DNA from: Thalassobacillus devorans MSP14 | GTDB taxonomy: Bacteria > Bacillota > Bacilli > Bacillales > Halobacillaceae | Direction: 5' to 3' | DNA: 64,000 bases | Assembly: GCF_000496835.1 (NCBI RefSeq) | Contig: NZ_KI543238.1 | Coordinates: 1 to 64,000, forward strand | In this document: positions 61,498 through 64,000 of the stretch, piece after piece | Layout: every line of letters starts with the position of its first letter | How positions within the stretch are numbered: the first letter of the stretch is position 1 | Translations under genes and position numbers: made by a program | The notes under the pieces: generated by a model | Told to the model about the DNA's origin: nothing | Seen by the model: the letters and a program-made list of their open reading frames with translations, nothing else | Databases searched by the model: none

Positions 61498-64000
61498 GCG
61501 CGCGACAAGTTCTGCTATAAGCGCTTTTCAGCGCGAAAGGCATGAGGTTTATATGATTAAATCTTAACTGTACAACGAAGGATGGGAATGAAGGATCCAT
61601 GTTTCCCGAAACCATCCCGTCAACACTCCTGCATGCGTTAAGACTGGCAGGTCTTAGGGTGTGAAGCACAGGTAGATTGGGCAGAACGAAGGCTGAAGCC
61701 ATATCTAAGGTATGCCAACGGATATGCCTCACGGCTGAAAAACTAGATAAGATGAGAATCGTTCTTTGAGATAGGAACTGACGAACTTCCGAAGGTAAGG
61801 GTCTAAAGATTTGAACGTAGGGAAACTTACGTGTCATCTTACGATGACGTGAGTGGTGTGGAGTAAAACTGCCCCCTCTGAAAGACGCTATACCGAACGA
61901 TGGCGGTATCGAGCTCACAGGCTTAAAGGAAGCATCTACGTCTAGTATGGATAGCTACGTTGTATGGTACTTGGAAAGCAAGGAACGTTGAATCAAAGGC
62001 TGTCACCCGAAACGGTTGCTATAAAGTTATGCTGAAAAGCATTTGTCCTTGTGAGGGTAGGGGAATGACTGATGAGACTTCTGTAATGGAAGTGGAGGAA
62101 CAGCCCCAAGTCTAGAGTATGAAACGATTATTTTCCTAACGTGAATGGCACCGATCGGGTAGGAACGTGGGAACATCACTCCTAAGGAGGGATGCCACAG
62201 TGTCAACGCTGCGAAACTGGGATTATTATAATATGACGGAGACCTTTACGGATCTTCATGAAAAAGCGAGTCAGGGACATACGTTTTCTCAACTATATGA
62301 AACCATCATATCGAGAGAAAACATCCTGCTCGCTTTTCGCATGATCAAAACCAATAAAGGCTCTAAAACACCAGGTACCGATGGGAAGACCATCGATGAC
62401 ATGAAAGAGCTCTCAGAAAATGATCTGGTAAATGAAGTCCGAAGTAAACTTCAAAACTATCGTCCGAAGAAAGTTCGAAGAGAATGGATTGAAAAAGAGA
62501 ACGGAAAATGGAGACCCCTTGGGATTCCATGTATCTTGGATCGAGTGATCCAACAATGCTTCAAACAAGTTCTCGAACCGATTGTAGAATCTCAATTCTT
62601 TAAACATAGCTACGGCTTCAGACCTCTCCGGTCTGCTCATCATGCTATGGCAAGGATACAATCTTTGATTAATCAAGGTCAACTTCATTACGTCGTTGAT
62701 GTAGATATTAAAAGTTTCTTTGATAATGTGAACCATCGTCTATTAAAGAAGCAACTCTGGAATATCGGTATTCAAGACCGTAAGGTACTAGCTTGTATTT
62801 CTAAAATGATCAAGTCGGAAATTGATGGAGAAGGAATGCCGGAGAAGGGTTCGCCTCAAGGTGGAATTTTATCTCCCCTTCTTTCAAATGTGGTTTTAAA
62901 CGACTTAGATCAATGGGTTGCGGACCAGTGGGAAGTATTTCCTCTGGCGAAATCTTACAGTTCAGATGATGCCAGAAGGCGAGCGAGAAAACAAACGAAC
63001 TTGAAACAAGGATACCTGGTCAGATATGCTGATGATTTTAAAATCCTATGCCGGGATGGAAAGACAGCACAACGGTGGTATCATGCGGTACGTATGTACC
63101 TCAAAGAGCGTTTGAAGCTGGACATCTCTCCAGAGAAATCTCAAATTGTAAACTTAAGAAAACGAGAATCAGAGTTCTTAGGGTTCACCATCCGTGCGAA
63201 TAAAAAGGGTAAGAAACGGGTGGCCCATACTGGGGTCATTTCTTCAAAAAGAAAGAAAATTAAGCAGGAAGCGAAAAAGCTCATTCGAAGAATGAAAAGT
63301 TCACCTTCTGCTGAAAATATTCATCGTTACAATAGTTTTGTTTTAGGACTTCACCATTACTTTAATCGAGCGACTCATGTAAGTCTTGTGTTCTCACGTC
63401 TTGCTTACGATCTCAAACCATTTTTAGTGAACCGTCTTCGACCGGTTGGAACGCTAAAACATCCTTTTCAGCCACCGCCTTTTTATAAGAGAACCTTCAG
63501 CTTAGGAACGAAAACGATCTATATCAATGGTACGTATCTGTTTCCGATCGGGAATGTGAAAACATACAATGCTATGAACTTCAGTTCAAAGCTTTCGCTT
63601 TACACGAAGAAGGGCAGAGAGCAGATGTACAAAAGTCTCCGCCCGGATATACAGAAAGAAATTGGACACTTAATGAAGTCTTCTCTACCGAATCGAAGTG
63701 TCGAATATCTGGACAATCGTATTAGTCGATATAGTATGAAAATGGGAAAATGCGAAGTTACAGGCGAGTATCTCCATGCGTCAGACGTTCACTGCCATCA
63801 TTACGTGCCAAGGAACCAAGGAGGTTCAGATCAATTTCAAAATCTCCGTATTCTTCATAAAGATATTCATCGACTTATCCATATGAAAGATATAGAGAAG
63901 ATAAGGGTTTATCTTGAAAAGTTACCACAGAACCGATTGATCTTAGACAAAATCAATCAATACCGAAAGGTATGTGGGGGGGAAGGGATCGTTGCATCCA
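61498..64000 (+). mobile_element. Group II intron (5' part; continues past the window)
   Basis: About 700 bases of structured RNA (start near 61498, GCGCGCGACAAG..., exact edge uncertain) precede an intron-encoded reverse transcriptase, the layout of a group II intron. The final domains V and VI would lie after 64000. The 5' edge falls inside a reading frame on the other strand. Confidence 0.85.
62200..64000 (+). CDS. ltrA: Group II intron reverse transcriptase/maturase with HNH nuclease (partial)
   Basis: At least 600 codons without a stop to the window edge. The GTG at 62200 (AAGGAGGG nine bases before) gives MSTLRNWDYYNMTETFTDLHEK, the usual start of this class; an ATG at 62233 lacks a site. 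RT motifs include GTDGKTIDDM, RPLGIPCILDRVIQQ, GFRPLRSAHHA, SPQGGILSPLLSN and the catalytic YADD; domain X follows. The C-terminal CEVTG...CHHYVPRNQGG...LRILHKDIH is an HNH endonuclease, so retrohoming should be possible. Confidence 0.93.
   Translation, partial: MSTLRNWDYYNMTETFTDLHEKASQGHTFSQLYETIISRENILLAFRMIKTNKGSKTPGTDGKTIDDMKELSENDLVNEVRSKLQNYRPKKVRREWIEKENGKWRPLGIPCILDRVIQQCFKQVLEPIVESQFFKHSYGFRPLRSAHHAMARIQSLINQGQLHYVVDVDIKSFFDNVNHRLLKKQLWNIGIQDRKVLACISKMIKSEIDGEGMPEKGSPQGGILSPLLSNVVLNDLDQWVADQWEVFPLAKSYSSDDARRRARKQTNLKQGYLVRYADDFKILCRDGKTAQRWYHAVRMYLKERLKLDISPEKSQIVNLRKRESEFLGFTIRANKKGKKRVAHTGVISSKRKKIKQEAKKLIRRMKSSPSAENIHRYNSFVLGLHHYFNRATHVSLVFSRLAYDLKPFLVNRLRPVGTLKHPFQPPPFYKRTFSLGTKTIYINGTYLFPIGNVKTYNAMNFSSKLSLYTKKGREQMYKSLRPDIQKEIGHLMKSSLPNRSVEYLDNRISRYSMKMGKCEVTGEYLHASDVHCHHYVPRNQGGSDQFQNLRILHKDIHRLIHMKDIEKIRVYLEKLPQNRLILDKINQYRKVCGGEGIVAS

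Noticed and set aside
61301-61918. Long minus-strand frame across the intron RNA
   Set aside because: Only its last 65 codons, before the intron edge, look real; the rest is antisense to structured intron RNA.

Overview
The window comes from a low-GC, endospore-forming member of the Bacillaceae. Bases 62-17092 carry the Bacillus order 5S rRNA, tRNAs, thiL-tsaE-tsaB-rimI-tsaD, an ABC-F ATPase (ydiF), moaC, rex, ydiK, ydiL, groES-groEL. Rex and the Tsa proteins look most like those of halotolerant genera such as Virgibacillus or Oceanobacillus, but the genus is not settled. Sporulation-type genes (spoIIP, a CotF-like coat protein, a YjcZ peptide) support a spore former.

Core part (1-17.1 kb): a 5S gene and tRNA-Met and tRNA-Asp with fragments of duplicated tRNA sequence; the thiL-tsaEB-rimI-tsaD operon; a cluster of DnaA boxes directly after tsaD; an operon for a two-component system and a nitronate monooxygenase lying between tsaD and ydiF; moaC-rex; an MFS exporter and a GNAT enzyme where B. 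subtilis has tat genes; and the CIRCE-controlled groESL operon.

Accessory part (17.2-64 kb): a tyrosine integrase begins 90 bases after groEL and lies in tandem with an ImmA/IrrE-like protease behind a promoter that carries a LexA box. What follows is a large copper and cell-envelope stress island. It holds SHOCT-domain mini membrane proteins, two related HK-RR systems, two multicopper oxidases, a CuA lipoprotein, ResA/CcdA, two four-helix Cys-rich copper storage proteins, a second Lgt, a DsbD-like protein, a membrane cupredoxin, a beta-propeller lipoprotein, CopB (CPH type), a rhodanese-persulfide dioxygenase fusion, and a CopY-CopA-glutaredoxin-like operon. A decayed copy of that last operon lies about 4 kb upstream of the intact one. 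The window ends inside a group II intron that interrupts a gene.

How the parts fit: CopA and CopB export copper from the cytosol and membrane. The oxidases, cupredoxins and Met/His-rich secreted proteins would handle copper outside the membrane, Lgt would anchor the lipoproteins, and ResA/CcdA/DsbD-like proteins would keep exported thiols and CuA sites reduced. The most notable unlisted signal is a shared promoter design. Eleven island promoters carry two 11-bp direct repeats of the form CTkCAyAnwwT, ending exactly 5 bases before the -10 hexamer. This is the layout of an OmpR-family activator site, and it links SHOCT genes, oxidases, lipoproteins, lgt, asnB and one of the two-component operons into one apparent regulon.
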